DNA of 64,000 nucleotides from Aldrovandia affinis (lineage: Eukaryota; Chordata; Actinopteri; Notacanthiformes; Halosauridae): NCBI GenBank assembly GCA_029706075.1, contig JAINUG010000026.1:5350674-5414673 (forward strand), given 5' to 3'. Below are positions 1 to 11,639 of the stretch, piece by piece. The position numbers and the translations under genes are program-made. The stretch's first letter is position 1. Every line of letters begins with the position of its first letter. A model generated the notes under the pieces. That model was not told the DNA's origin. It did not search any database and was given only the letters and a program-made list of their open reading frames with translations.

Positions 1-320
1 GTCATTTTTGTGTCTAGCCTTCAAATTCACTACCCAACCAATGATCCTCACAAAGACATGAAAACCTGAAAACATGACAGTCACTGTTATGGCACACAGA
101 GGCTAATCAACTCATTGTGTGGCTTGATAAGGTAATGTTTTGCACCTGCATTCACTTACAGTTGCCAGAGCACAGGGTTTGAATACTTTTGCAATCAACA
201 TTTTTCCATTTTCATTTCATTTTAAGTATCTAGATACTCTTTCCACTTGTTTTTTTTGTTGTTGTTTTTTATAAATGTGAGGACTAGGTTGTATTTATAA
301 CAGATAGTAGTTCTTATATA
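1..320. other. presumed iqca1 intron, no feature seen
   Basis: AT-rich single-copy-looking sequence. It lies downstream of the last visible iqca1 exon on the minus strand, so it is probably intronic. I see no exon, tRNA or repeat signature in it. Confidence 0.4.
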
Positions 321-534
321 CACTGCTCAAAGAAATTAAGGGAACACTTAAATCACACATCGCGGATCTCGATGAACGAAATATTCAAGTTGAAAATCTT
401 TATTGATTACATTGTGTACAAAGTGACGTAAGAACGGTCAATGGAAACCAAAATCATTAACCCATTGAGGGCTGGATTTTGAATGATTAAGTGATTAAGA
501 TGATTAAGTGTTCCCTTAATTTCTTTGAGCAGTG
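321..534. mobile_element. 214-bp Tc1/mariner-type MITE
   Basis: The ends are inverted repeats. CACTGCTCAAAGAAATTAAG starts at 321, and its reverse complement ends at 534. The match runs about 31 bases without a mismatch. Both ends are flanked by TATA, as expected for TA-target insertion. The inside is too short for a transposase, so this is an internally deleted, non-autonomous copy. The terminal sequence resembles a common fish Tc1-like family whose ends contain a GGGAACACTTAA-type motif (recognised from memory). Confidence 0.85.
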
Positions 535-668
535 TATATGAAAGTGTTATGAATTCAAACTTGAATGCAAAAAATTTAGAAAATTGTGCAGGTTCTGTGT
601 ACTTTTGCAAGACACTGTATGCACTGTACTGTATATGTATATACTGTGTACACCCTTAATATAATATA

Positions 669-852
669 TGCCATTTAGCAGACAGTTTTATCCAAAGCGA
701 CTTACAGTAGTGAATGCATACATTTTTCAGTATATGTGGTCCCAGCGGGAATCGAACCCACAACCTAAGCATTGTCAACGTACCATACAGGCCAGTATTA
801 TGCCATGCCAGGCCAGTATGTCAATGCCATGCTCTACCTACCGAGCCACACA
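669..852 (-). mobile_element. tRNA-derived SINE with HE1/V-SINE-type tail
   Basis: Read on the minus strand it begins with a tRNA-like head (GGCTCGGTAGGTAGAGCATG, then a B-box-like GGTTCGATTCC after a gap). It ends with the teleost SINE/LINE tail TAAGTCGCTTTGGATAAAA followed by GTCTGCTAAATGG. The long V-SINE central domain seen in the copies near 29.6 kb and 48.5 kb is absent, so this is a short or internally deleted member. Confidence 0.75.
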
Positions 853-922
853 GAACCACCACCCTTGATAAAGATGTGCAAAAAAGGTTGAATAAAATAA
901 ATAATACAAGTAATGAGCTAAT

Positions 923-1797
923 TGTTATGTTTTGCAACGTTTGTTCTGTTTGTTTTTTGCATTTTGTTATTTTCTCATCATTACGGTTCATTCATGTCTG
1001 TTTCCCCGTCTGTCTGTGTTCCGTGTTTTTCGATATCCACTCCTCGTCTTTGTTATTGCACTATTCGGGTGATTGCAACTTTTACTTCTCGTTTACTTCC
1101 TTCTTTCTTTCTAAACACTCTGTATATATTAGTTAGATGTATATAGTACTAACCTACTAATCTACTAACATTAGGGATTTAGATTAAGATACTAACATTA
1201 CAAATTACTAATTATCTCACGCTCCTACCTACCGCTATCATTCTCTCTCTCGTTGTCCTATCCCTGTACGCTTCTCTCTATCCGCTTTATCTGCACTGCA
1301 CCTACCTGCTATTCCAGGTCGTTTATTTTCAGTGTGTTTATGTGCTTCCCAGTCCGTGTCTTTTTCCTCCCCTCGTTATTGTATTAGTGATCCCTATCGT
1401 TCTCACCTGTGTTCTTACCCTTCTCTCCTCCCAGTCACACCTGATTCCTATTGTGTTTCCCTTCCCCGTTTGTATTTAAGTTCCGTGTCTGCTCTCTGTA
1501 TTTGTCAGAACGATGATAATTATTCACTGTGCCGATTGTTTGTAAGCCAGAGTTTATTGTATTTTCCGAGACACCCCTTCTGTTTGACTACGAGTTTTTG
1601 CCTTCTGATTTTGTTTGTTTGCCTTTCTGATTATTTGGTTTTTGATCTTTGGACTGCCTTTTGACTACTCTTTTTGGAATTCGATTTTGTACTTTATCTA
1701 ACTCTGACTACCGGCTTTGAATTTTTGCTTGATCAATAAACGTTCCTTCCCTGCCTTATCCTGGTCTGCGTCTGGGTCCCTGTTCGGTTCCTCACAG
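923..1797 (+). mobile_element. probable LTR-retrotransposon LTR (solo or truncated)
   Basis: A pyrimidine-rich, T-rich tract containing a TATTTAAG-type promoter motif near 1473. An AATAAA signal lies at 1735-1740, with a short downstream GT/CT-rich region ending in CTCACA. This layout (promoter, polyadenylation signal, terminal CA) resembles fish Ty3/Gypsy LTRs. A start at TGTTATG (923) would give TG...CA ends, but the left boundary is a guess. No second LTR or internal region was found. Confidence 0.35.
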
Positions 1798-2803
1798 GTG
1801 ATGCCTCCATGGATCGGACTTGTTGGTCCAGCTCAATCGGATTGAGATCTGGGGAATTTGGAGGCCAAGTCAACACCTTGAACTCTTTGTCATGTTCCTC
1901 AAACCATTCCTGAACATTTTTTTGCAGTGTGGCAGGGCGCATTATCCTGCTGAAAGAGGCCACTGCCATCAGGGAATACTGTTGCCATGAAGGGGTGTAC
2001 TTGGTCTGCAACAATGGTAGGTGGTACGTATCAAAGTAACATCCACATGAATGCCAGGACCCAAGGTTTCCCAGCAGAACATTGCCCAGAGCATCACACT
2101 GCCTCTGCTGGCTTGCCTTCTTCCCATAGTGCATCCTGGTGCCATCTCTTCCCCAGGTAAACGACACACCTGCAGCCGGCCATCCACGTGATGTAAAAGA
2201 AAACGTGATTCATCAGACCAGCCCGCCTTCTTCCATTGCTCCATGGTCCAGTTCTGATGCTCACGTGCCCATTGTAGGCGCTTTTGGCGGTGGACAGGGG
2301 TCAGCATGGGCACTCTGAGAGGTCTGCGGCTACGCAGCCCCATACGCAGCAAGCTGCGATGCACTGTGTGTTCTGACACCTTTCTATCATAGCCAGCATT
2401 AACTTTTTCAGCAATTTGTGCTACAGTAGCTCTTCTGTGGGATCGGACCAGACGGGCTAGCCTTCGCTCCCCACGCGCATCAATGAGCCTGCCGCCGGTT
2501 CACAGGTTGTCCTTCCTTGGACCACTTTTGGTAGGTACTAACCACTGCATACCGGGAACACCCCATAAGACCTGCCGTTTTGGAGATGCTCTGACCCAGT
2601 CGTCTAGCCATCACAATTTGGCCCTTGTCAAAGTCGCTCAGATCCATACGCTTGCCCATTTTCCCTGCTTCCAACACATCAACTTCAAGTACTGACTGTT
2701 CACTTGCTGCCTAATATATCCCACCCCTTGACAGGTGCCATTGTAACGATGTTAATTCACTTCACCGGTTAGTGGTTTTAATGTTGTGGCTGATCGGTGT
2801 ATA
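1798..2803 (-). mobile_element. Tc1-like transposon copy 1, truncated at the transposase 3' end
   Basis: Only the terminal repeat at the transposase 5' side is visible. Near 2765-2803, read on the minus strand, it is ACCGATCAGCCACAACATTA and then AAACCACTAACC, a terminal sequence shared by many fish Tc1-like elements. The other end is missing, and the copy abuts the LTR-like sequence at about 1797. The body encodes a broken transposase. Confidence 0.85.
1800..2677 (-). pseudogene. Tc1-like transposase, frameshifted and 3'-truncated
   Basis: The N-terminal paired-like helix-turn-helix starts at 2677 ([16 protein letters not shown]). The next part, in another frame, carries HQNWTMEQWKKAGWSDESRF with the first catalytic aspartate. 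QQDNAPCHTAK holds the second aspartate and is followed by a run of A where the frame breaks. WPPNSPDLNPIE gives the catalytic glutamate. Directly after it the expected HLWD segment is missing, and the protein ends soon after SMEAS. Several frame changes and this deletion make it inactive. Confidence 0.85.
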
Positions 2804-3192
2804 TATATATATACACAGTATATATATGACATATGACACATATATGAGGTAACACATAATCCATTGAGAAAGCCAAATAACTGTCAAATCAAAAGAGACA
2901 GATGATTGCTGACCAAGTAATGGGTACACAAAAACCCTGTAGATAATTATGAGATAATTATAGGATATTATAACGTGATGATAATTGTGAAAATGTTTGT
3001 TTGAAAATAAATGTATAATTAGAATTTTTATTTAATTTGGTCAATTCCATTGAATCATAAATAAAGTAAAATATTTTATGTTGGAAAATTACAAAATTAT
3101 TCACTAATGGTATTATTTGTTTCCGACAGTCTTTTTTGTTCATTTTCATCAAGGGTTCCAATAATCCTGGACCTGAGTGTGCAAGAACACAT

Positions 3193-4430
<1,238 letters not shown>

Positions 4431-4435
4431 TGTCC

Positions 4436-4580
4436 CTCCTGGGGTAGGGTACAGCTATTTCAGTCAACTAGGGTTCCTCAGGTTACCTGCAATAGTTCCT
4501 CCCAATGATGCGGCAGGATCCCGCAGGCTACCAGTGAGAGAGGGAACGGACCGCCAATTGGCAAATGCTTTCCTATAGTA
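4436..4580 (+). repeat. unassigned dispersed repeat, copy A
   Basis: Contains GGTTACC, then AATAGTTCCTCCCAATGATG, then GCAGGCTACCAG in fixed order. The same order of motifs occurs near 13.33-13.45 kb and 37.31-37.42 kb. I cannot name the family. Confidence 0.5.
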
Positions 4581-4818
4581 ACATTTGGCCTGTGGTGTGT
4601 AAAATAGTCACAAACTTGCACACGAGTATATTGGACAAGTGCTCCTAGCGTGGTGGTGAGGTAGCACAGCAGTGACTCAACCAACTGCTAATTCCAAACT
4701 GGGGAGGAAAGAAATTGTAAAAACAAAAAGGAAAGGGAAATGCTGCCTCAAGACAAGCAACATCAGCTCAGATGAGGAGCGGTAGCAGCTTTATGGTTGT
4801 GGGTGCGCAAGCTTGTAC

Positions 4819-5010
4819 CTTCTGAATGCGGGTGGCTGCCACGTTCTGGTCCAGGGTGTTGGTGGTCCGGTTCCGGCCCAGGCGTTCCTTCTCCTCCTCC
4901 CTCCGGATCTCCTTCATAAAGCTGGCCCTGAGACGACCCTGTCGAGCTCGCTCACACACCTGCATCACACGCACCGCCTCCTCCAGGGACATGGTGCGCA
5001 CTGGGACATC
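4819..5010 (-). CDS. iqca1: iqca1 coding exon 4 (start of IQ motif)
   Basis: The exon codes for 64 residues in phase 0, from DVPVRTMSLEEAVRVM to QNVAATRIQK. The acceptor is TATCAG|GAT and the donor AAG|GTACAA. The segment QVCERARQGRLRASFMKEIR matches the conserved ERARQGRLR region of vertebrate IQCA1/DRC11, a dynein regulatory complex subunit with an IQ motif and an AAA ATPase-like domain. The IQ motif starts at AATRIQK and must continue in the next exon, which was not found in the window. It joins exon 3 at a phase-0/phase-0 junction. Basic and acidic residues dominate, as expected for a helical segment. Confidence 0.9.
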
Positions 5011-5433
5011 CTGATAGATAGATAGACAGACAGATCAATTTTTTCATCCCCAGTGGGGAACTTTGTTGTGCAGCAATAATTGAAAATAAATCAATGGCAA
5101 AATTGAAAAAAATAATTAATTAATTAATTAATTCGATTAAATGTAAATGATAATAAAAAGAATACAGCCATGACAGACAGGCAGAATCATAGGTAGACCA
5201 CAGTATTAGTAAATATGACATTGGAAAATCACAAAGGCATTAAAAGCATTAAATAAGCAAAAACAAACATATAATACCAGCTGGAATTATGACAATCACT
5301 GCACACAATAATTAATGGACACACATACCGAAGAAACCCTCTCGCACCAAAGCACAGAACAACCATAAGCCCTGTGATGTCCCACATCTTCTTACCCTAC
5401 TGGCAGAATTGAACATACATCAAGTTATCAACT
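5011..5433 (-). other. iqca1 intron, AT-rich
   Basis: Intronic sequence with a GATA/GACA short repeat at 5014-5033 and an (AATT)n stretch near 5111-5133. No gene or transposon end was recognised. Confidence 0.5.
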
Positions 5434-5436
5434 CAC

Positions 5437-6143
5437 TGTGCGTCAACAGCGGGCGATTCGGCAACTAGTTGCCCGAAATGCATAAATTGTCTATGAGAGC
5501 GGGCGACTGCGGGCGATTCAGCGATTCGGCGATTTGTGGGCGTGGCGGCGACACAGAAAAGTTGAAAATCCTGAACTTTCTGGCGATATCGCCCGGTAAG
5601 AGCCAATCAAATTCATGTGTTGCTGTTTTTACCTTCCACGCGGAACCAACACAACACCGAAATTTGGTTCCTAGTTCCGACACTTCAACATGAATGAGGA
5701 TAAACTGATAACAGCGGTCTGCAGTACCCCCATACTTTATTTAATCCTAAAAGCATAAATATTTATAGCTAGCTAAACTTATATGGCCTACATACATCTT
5801 ATTTAATGTTTGTGTTGGTTAAAAGGCAATTTTTTATCGCATGGGTACGTTTGGAGAAACGTACCGGAGACAAATTGCGAGCCGTTTCCAGCGCAAGTAA
5901 ATGGCCGCAATTGTAAAAAGAGTTTGAGTTTGCGGTTCATGATTGAAGGAAACAATACTGCTAGCCAACTAATATTTATAATAAAGATTCTCAAAATCTA
6001 TGATGAACTATTCGTTTACCATGCAAAAATTTGGTAAGCACGTCGGAAGCACTTTGAGGAGGCCATTCAAGCGTGACAACACACGTGGGGAACGCCCACT
6101 GGGCGATTTCATCGCCTAGTATCACCCGCTGTTAGAACGCAGG
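5437..6143. mobile_element. non-autonomous DNA transposon with GGGCGAT-type ends
   Basis: The left end carries TGCGTCAACAGCGGGCGAT. The right end, reverse-complemented, reads TGCGTTCTAACAGCGGGTGAT. The inner parts of both ends are rich in GGCGAT/ATCGCC. There is no coding capacity. The superfamily is not determined and the target duplication is not clear. Confidence 0.6.
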
Positions 6144-6147
6144 GTTA

Positions 6148-6922
6148 AGCTGCATTTTCACCAAAAAGTCCCCAGAATTTTTTGTCCCAGGGACTATTTT
6201 CAAGGAACTAAAAGGTTCCTTCAGTCCATTGTAATCTGTGTTTCCAGAGGGGTCTAAAGAACCGCGGAGATTAGGCAAATTAGTCCGCTGATGCATGTCA
6301 TTCTTTATTTAGCCTTCTCGCATCATGAAAAGTCTGGTTGTTTAAAATAATGACATTTTGTGACCATGTTTTTGTTGCTAGCTAGCTAGCTAACTTGTCA
6401 CTGATGTCAATAAACATATACCGTAATATCAAATATTAGATGTTTCTAATTAATTTTAAGAATAAAATCCCGCCTGGCTAAGGGGGATTGTACGCTAGCT
6501 AACATTAGCTTTTGGCTAACATAACAATAGTTAGCCTGGCTAGCTAGTTAGCTAGCCTGATCACTCTTTCTCTCCACGGACTACTTTCTCTAAACAAAGA
6601 AATAGTATGACATCCAGCTCCATGTTGATTTTTCCAAAGCACAACTGGTTTGCCACTGCCGATTTTTTTAAAATGGCGGTTGAAACACAACGCTGCAAGT
6701 CTTTTACCATACTCAACCAATCAGAAATGTTCAGCGCTGCAAGCCCCATCTCCAAAGTTCCTGTACTTCGAAAAAGTACTACCCCTTGACTAGGGACTCT
6801 TTTGGGGGTAAAGTAATGTCCTCGGAACTAAATTTAGACCCCGGTCCCTGCGGTGGAAACGCAGTGAGTTCCTCTAAAGGCTCCTAGTTCCTGGGGAAAG
6901 TTCCTGCCGTGGAAACGCGGCT
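6148..6922. mobile_element. non-autonomous DNA transposon, TTCCACCGCAGG-type
   Basis: The left end reads AGCTGCATTTTCACC then AGTCCCCAGAA. The right end, reverse-complemented, reads AGCCGCGTTTCCACGGCAGG then TTTCCCCAGGAA. A further internal GTTTCCACCGCAGGGACC-like block sits near 6845-6865 on the minus strand. This resembles abundant fish elements often classed as PIF/Harbinger- or hAT-derived; I do not assign it. It starts only a few bases after the preceding element. Confidence 0.6.
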
Positions 6923-6999
6923 ATATTGAGTCTATTGAGTCTTCTTATTCCACATTCGTTTTCAATTCTGTACAATGACTAGAATATCCCATCAGCCAA

Positions 7000-9392
7000 A
7001 ATGGGTGCCTGGCAGAGCTGGGGTTAACTATCACAATTTATGTGTCATTTGCCCTAAGCCTATAAACTCAGGAGTTTAGAAACTGTCAAAATTAGCTTTC
7101 TAAATGTCAGATCTCATAATAATAAATCATTTATTGTAAATGATCTGATTGCTTCTCCACATCTGGACTTCTTCACATCTGGACTTCTTCATGCTGACAG
7201 AAACATGGATAAAACTGCACAACCACTATCCATTGAAGCTTCCCCTCCAAACTTTAATTTTATGAACAAGCCCAGAAGTCTTGGACGAGGTGGAGGACAA
7301 TGTTATTTTACTTCATTTTAACGGCTGTCTTCTACTATGTATGGTCAGTCGACATATTTCTGTGCTGTAGTCTACAGATCTCCAAAGGCAAACAGCGCTT
7401 TCTTCTTGTTTTCAATACCACAAGTTCTTTTCACTTGTGGTATTAATTTCAGAAAATTATAATTGTTGGTGATTTCAATATTCATGTTGATGTCCTGCCT
7501 AATGTACTGGCAACTGAATTTGTACATGTTATTTAAACTTTTAACTTTGTGCAATGTGTGTCAGGTCCTACTCATTGTGGTGGTCACACCCTAGACCTTG
7601 TTTTGACCATTATATAAGGACATGTGTGTCTGATCAACAGAACATGTTCATTTTCCTATCCCTGTTACAATTCACAAGCTCTATTCCTTCCCGCACGATT
7701 AACTCCTTAACTGCATAGAAATTCTCTTTATCCTTCTCATCTTCAATTGCACTGCCTACTCAGTTGAAAAACACTCAGCATTCAGTTCATAATTTTAATA
7801 GTTTATGTCTGTCTGCCTTGGATTCAGTCTCCTTTTAAAACAAGTCAAGGCCTACTAGTAGAAGAAATCCTTGGATAAATGACCATACTCCATAAAGAAG
7901 GATTGCAGAAAAGCTAAATGTAAATGGAAAGTATCTAAACTAAAAGTCCATTCTAGCCTTATGAAGGATCTCTTTTAACAAGGCAGTTAAAGATGTGGGG
8001 GCTAAATCAGGGACGATTCTAGGATTTTACCTTTAGGGGGGCTCAGCCCCCAATGAGAATGTGAGATGTACACATGCAAAGCACAAGCCTACATTTTTAA
8101 TTCATTTACTGTTACATTTCCCAAAACAAAAACACCACAATGATGGTTGCTCTCAAAATTGAAATACCACTCTCAATCTGTGGTATTTTTTTTAATAGAT
8201 ATTAAGTAAAGATGTTTTTTAGAAAAGAATGACTAAACATTTTCAGGGGGGCTGAGATGAAAGACAGGGGGCTAAAGCCCCCCTAAATAGGGTCTAAAAT
8301 CGCCACTGGGCTAAATCCTTCTCCAATCTCATCTCTTGGATCGTAAATCCTTCTCCGATTTCTATATTCATATCTCTAGTAATCTATGTGAAAAATGTTT
8401 GTCACTTTTTGTTTAGAAGATTGTAAGCATTAGAACTAAGAGTAGTCCTTCTCCTCATGTCTTCAATATGCTTTGCCAGTGTATTGATGTGTTAAATTGT
8501 TTTGAGCCCACGTCAGCATTTCAGAGGTTCTCTTGTTTGTGTTTTGTATGAAATCCTCCTCAAGTCTCTTCGATATAATTCGTATCAGACTCCTCAAAGA
8601 TTTCATTCGGGTAATCTGCCCCGATTTACTCTGTATTGTTAATAGCTCGCCTGTTACTTGGTATGTTCCTGATGACTTTAAACATGCAGTAATTCAGCCC
8701 CTCCTTAAAAAAACTAATCTAGACACATCTGTTCTGAACAACTACAGACCACTAGCCAGTCATGTATCATCTATATCAAAGGTCAAAATAATCTTTTAAA
8801 GACAGAAAAAATTATACATGCTTTTATTTCCTCACGACTGGATTACTGCAATTCGCTTTATACTTCTTTAAGTCGTCAAGAACTGGTCCAGCTACAATTA
8901 GTGTCAAATTCAGGGGCCGGGCTGTTAACGAGGGCAAACAAGAGATCTCATGTTACCCCATTTTTGGCTTCTTTGTACTGGTTGCTGGTTGAGCTCAGAA
9001 TTGATTTTAAGATCCTTTTAATTACCTACAAAGCGAGGCAAGGATTGGCACCAGATTATATCACTAAACTCTTGTCACCCTACTGCACAAATTGCCCGCT
9101 TAGGTCATCTGATGAGGCTATGCTGGCTGTTCTGGAGTTTAGGTTGAAAACCAAAGAAGACCATAGCTTCTCGTTCAACGCCCCTATAATGATCAAAATA
9201 GCTACTTCTGTGGACCTCTTTTAAAGCACTTTTAAAAACACATTTTTATCGCCTTGCTTCTACACATTGTAACCCCTGTTGTGTATTTTTTTTATTCATC
9301 TTATCTTATTTTTTATACTGTTTTAATTCCTCATGTATTTTGTGCTGTTAGAAAGGTACGATACAAATAAAGATATTATTATTATTATTATA
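7000..9392 (+). mobile_element. L2-type LINE, internally deleted and degraded
   Basis: Fragments of an endonuclease-reverse transcriptase polyprotein appear in order. They are LDFFMLTETWIKLH (about 7166), IIVGDFNIHVD (7457-7490, endonuclease motif) and GPTHCGGHTLDLVLT (about 7565). Next come VPDDFKHAVIQPLLKKTNLD with NYRPLA (8665-8760), then a jump to the C-terminal SHVTPFLASLYWLLVELRID (8955-9010). The palm domain with the catalytic aspartates is missing. The 3' end is a GATACAAATAAAG tail followed by (ATT)n at 9378-9391. The element contains a separate hAT-like insertion. Confidence 0.85.
8008..8308. mobile_element. 301-bp hAT-like MITE inserted in the LINE
   Basis: The ends are CAGGGACGATTCTAG and, reverse-complemented from the right, CAGTGGCGATTTTAG. 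Both are followed by a GGGGGGCT...AGCCCC block. Exact 8-bp copies of GGCTAAAT flank it (8000-8007 and 8309-8316), the target duplication length of hAT elements. It has no coding capacity. Confidence 0.9.
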
Positions 9393-10082
9393 TTTCTGAA
9401 CCCTCATGAAGCTGGACAGCTCTAATAACAACTGCAGGCAGTAACAGTTGTCTGGGGAGTATTCAGGTATTTTTATGATCAATTATTTATTTATTGGTTA
9501 TCATATGAGCCTGGTGCTAGGTGGTCCGCATACACAGGGTTCAACTTGAAATGGCAAATACAGAACACAACATGGAGCATTAGATTAAACACAATACAGA
9601 AACAAGATCCACTGTCAGTTCCATCTGAGGGACCCCTTGGTCACATGGCATGACCCGTAAGTGAATGAATAATGCAATCCTTCTCATACAGTTTGTAGAG
9701 TCACTGGGCTAAAGGTGCTCTACTTCCAAACCTCAACTATACTGTTGGTCTATGGCATCCGTATTAGAACTGAGGAAGACTAAATAATGGTTGCAATGTC
9801 AGTTGCTCACTAGCTGTGATAGGCCTTTTCGCCCTTCATCTATGGTTTCAAGGTGATATACGCATAGTGCTGTATAATTCAAATAAATTATCCTTTTTAT
9901 TAACAATTTAATTAACTCCTCTGTTTAAAATATTTTAGTACTTTTAGTATTTAAAACTTTTAGTATTTTTTCCTAGCAGTTGGTGACCCACTGACCCACT
10001 GGTGCGATGCATCCATGTTTTGGATGTCTGTGCATGCACTACTCATTGTGGCAGGATGCGGTGTCAGCTGACTTTCTCTCAC
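9393..10082 (-). other. iqca1 intron, no feature seen
   Basis: Mixed AT-rich sequence between the LINE tail and iqca1 exon 3. No repeat or exon was recognised. Confidence 0.45.
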
Positions 10083-10202
10083 CAGCTCTGGTTCCAGGTG
10101 TCCCCCACGGGCAAGAATTTGGGCCAGCAACTTTTCTCGTTCCCGCAGCACACGCAGCTTCTCACTCACAAAGTAACGTGGAATGGGCACCTCCAGATCC
10201 CC
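10083..10202 (-). CDS. iqca1: iqca1 coding exon 3
   Basis: Forty codons in phase 0. The exon reads [20 protein letters not shown] and then [20 protein letters not shown]. The acceptor is CCTAACAG|GGG and the donor CTG|GTGAGA. The VPIPRYF motif followed by a basic helix is characteristic of IQCA1, where it directly follows LQDLKL. It joins exon 2 (..DLKLTP) and exon 4 (DVPVRT..) in frame. A frame read on past the donor ([10 protein letters not shown]..) is intron. Confidence 0.92.
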
Positions 10203-11059
10203 CTGTTAGGAAAACCAGGAAGATGTCGAAAGGGAAACATTTAAAGTCAAGGCAGTATGTGACATTTTTTGTGAAAAATGCAAACAATTATATCTGACAC
10301 ATTAATATGTTGCATAAGATTACTGCCCGTAATTGATTATAAAATCCACAGGGAATACAAATATGTAATTTAGTCATGCTGGTACAGATCAGGTTATTGT
10401 GAAATACCACAAACATGCACCATCTTTATTTAAAATCGATCACCAAATGCAATGACAGAAAATGTAAAGAAAGATCAAGGAAGACAGATTTAACAAAGAT
10501 TAGAGACAACCTCATAAAAATACCTTCTGCCTAAATCTCATCTTTCCACAGTTGTTATGATCATATGTGTTCTTAAAGCAAAACACTATAGAGATGCAAG
10601 TCAGTGGAACTGTTTTCCTAAAACTGTACATATGAAAACTAAACAGTACTTCATGCAGTGCCAGGAGAAATCTGCAAGGGTCATGCCAGACAGACTCAAC
10701 AAAGTATTATATTTCCTTGTTCATAGATTGTCTACAAGCCCTGTTTGGCAGTGTTTGCGAAGTTTACATCTACATCTACAAGGTAGCTCAGAAAGCAATA
10801 CAGTCAAGGGAAGAAATTCAACTTTTTAAATCAACATTACTGGAAATCGTTTGGGTCACCGCATAATTGTACGGGCATGCGGTCAACTCTAGTTCAAGAT
10901 AACGCAGCGTGAAATTGTGTGATGGCGGTTAATGGATGAGGTGAGCGTGACGGGATGTCAAAGCAACCCTCAGGCAACTTCACTTCTTTGCATGTCAGGT
11001 GTGACAAGTCACGATGGCGTCTGTGTTAGCTCTGGGGCTGAGAGAGCTGCTTTACTCAC
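10203..11059 (-). other. iqca1 intron, no feature seen
   Basis: Short intron between exons 2 and 3. No transposon was recognised. A plus-strand open frame at 10557-10829 has no recognisable domain and is probably chance. Confidence 0.5.
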
Positions 11060-11387
11060 AGGGGTCAGCTTGAGGTCCTGCAGCACGTCATCATAGTAGT
11101 GGAACTCGGAGAACTCCAGCTCCACCATCTCATTCTTCAGCTCCAGGAGACGGCCTGTCACACCATCAAGCACATGCCGCACCACACGCCGCTTCTGCGG
11201 GTGCACCATCTGGTCGTACACGGCCTCCAGACCCCGCAGAATCTGCAGGTACTTCACGTAGAATGTGGCCAGGCCCTGGAATACCAGGAGGCGGTCCTTC
11301 CGTGGGCGGGGTGGGACTGCGGGGAGCTCCTCCTCCAGCATGTCCTCCAGAGCCCCCTGGGCCGCTGCCCACATCCTACCGTAAGTG
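11060..11387 (-). CDS. iqca1: iqca1 coding exon 2
   Basis: 328 nt: one base completing a split codon, then 109 codons. It reads [20 protein letters not shown], later [20 protein letters not shown], then [18 protein letters not shown], and ends [22 protein letters not shown]. The [10 protein letters not shown] and [14 protein letters not shown] blocks are hallmarks of IQCA1/DRC11. I choose the acceptor CTCCTCAG|CAC at 11388 because it has a strong pyrimidine tract and gives YGRMW, matching the Y-x-K-M-W start I recall for vertebrate orthologues. An internal AG at 11376 would also allow a start at ATG 11374. The donor is CCT|GTGAGT. Confidence 0.92.
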
Positions 11388-11639
11388 CTGAGGAGGACAG
11401 GACACCCCAGTGGAGAACATCACTCTTTTCGAAATGCAAGAGTTTGCAACACATGAAAACCTGGATGAGGGAATTTGATCACGTTTTGTGTTAATAGATT
11501 TATGCCTTAAATTATACTCCAGTGTATGTGAGGAAATTGACTTAACATGACTAGTAAAACTCATGAACTAATCATGAACTCCCCTGTCATAATGCACACA
11601 GAGGGCTGAAGGAGAGGGTTGAAGATTTTTGGAAAACTA

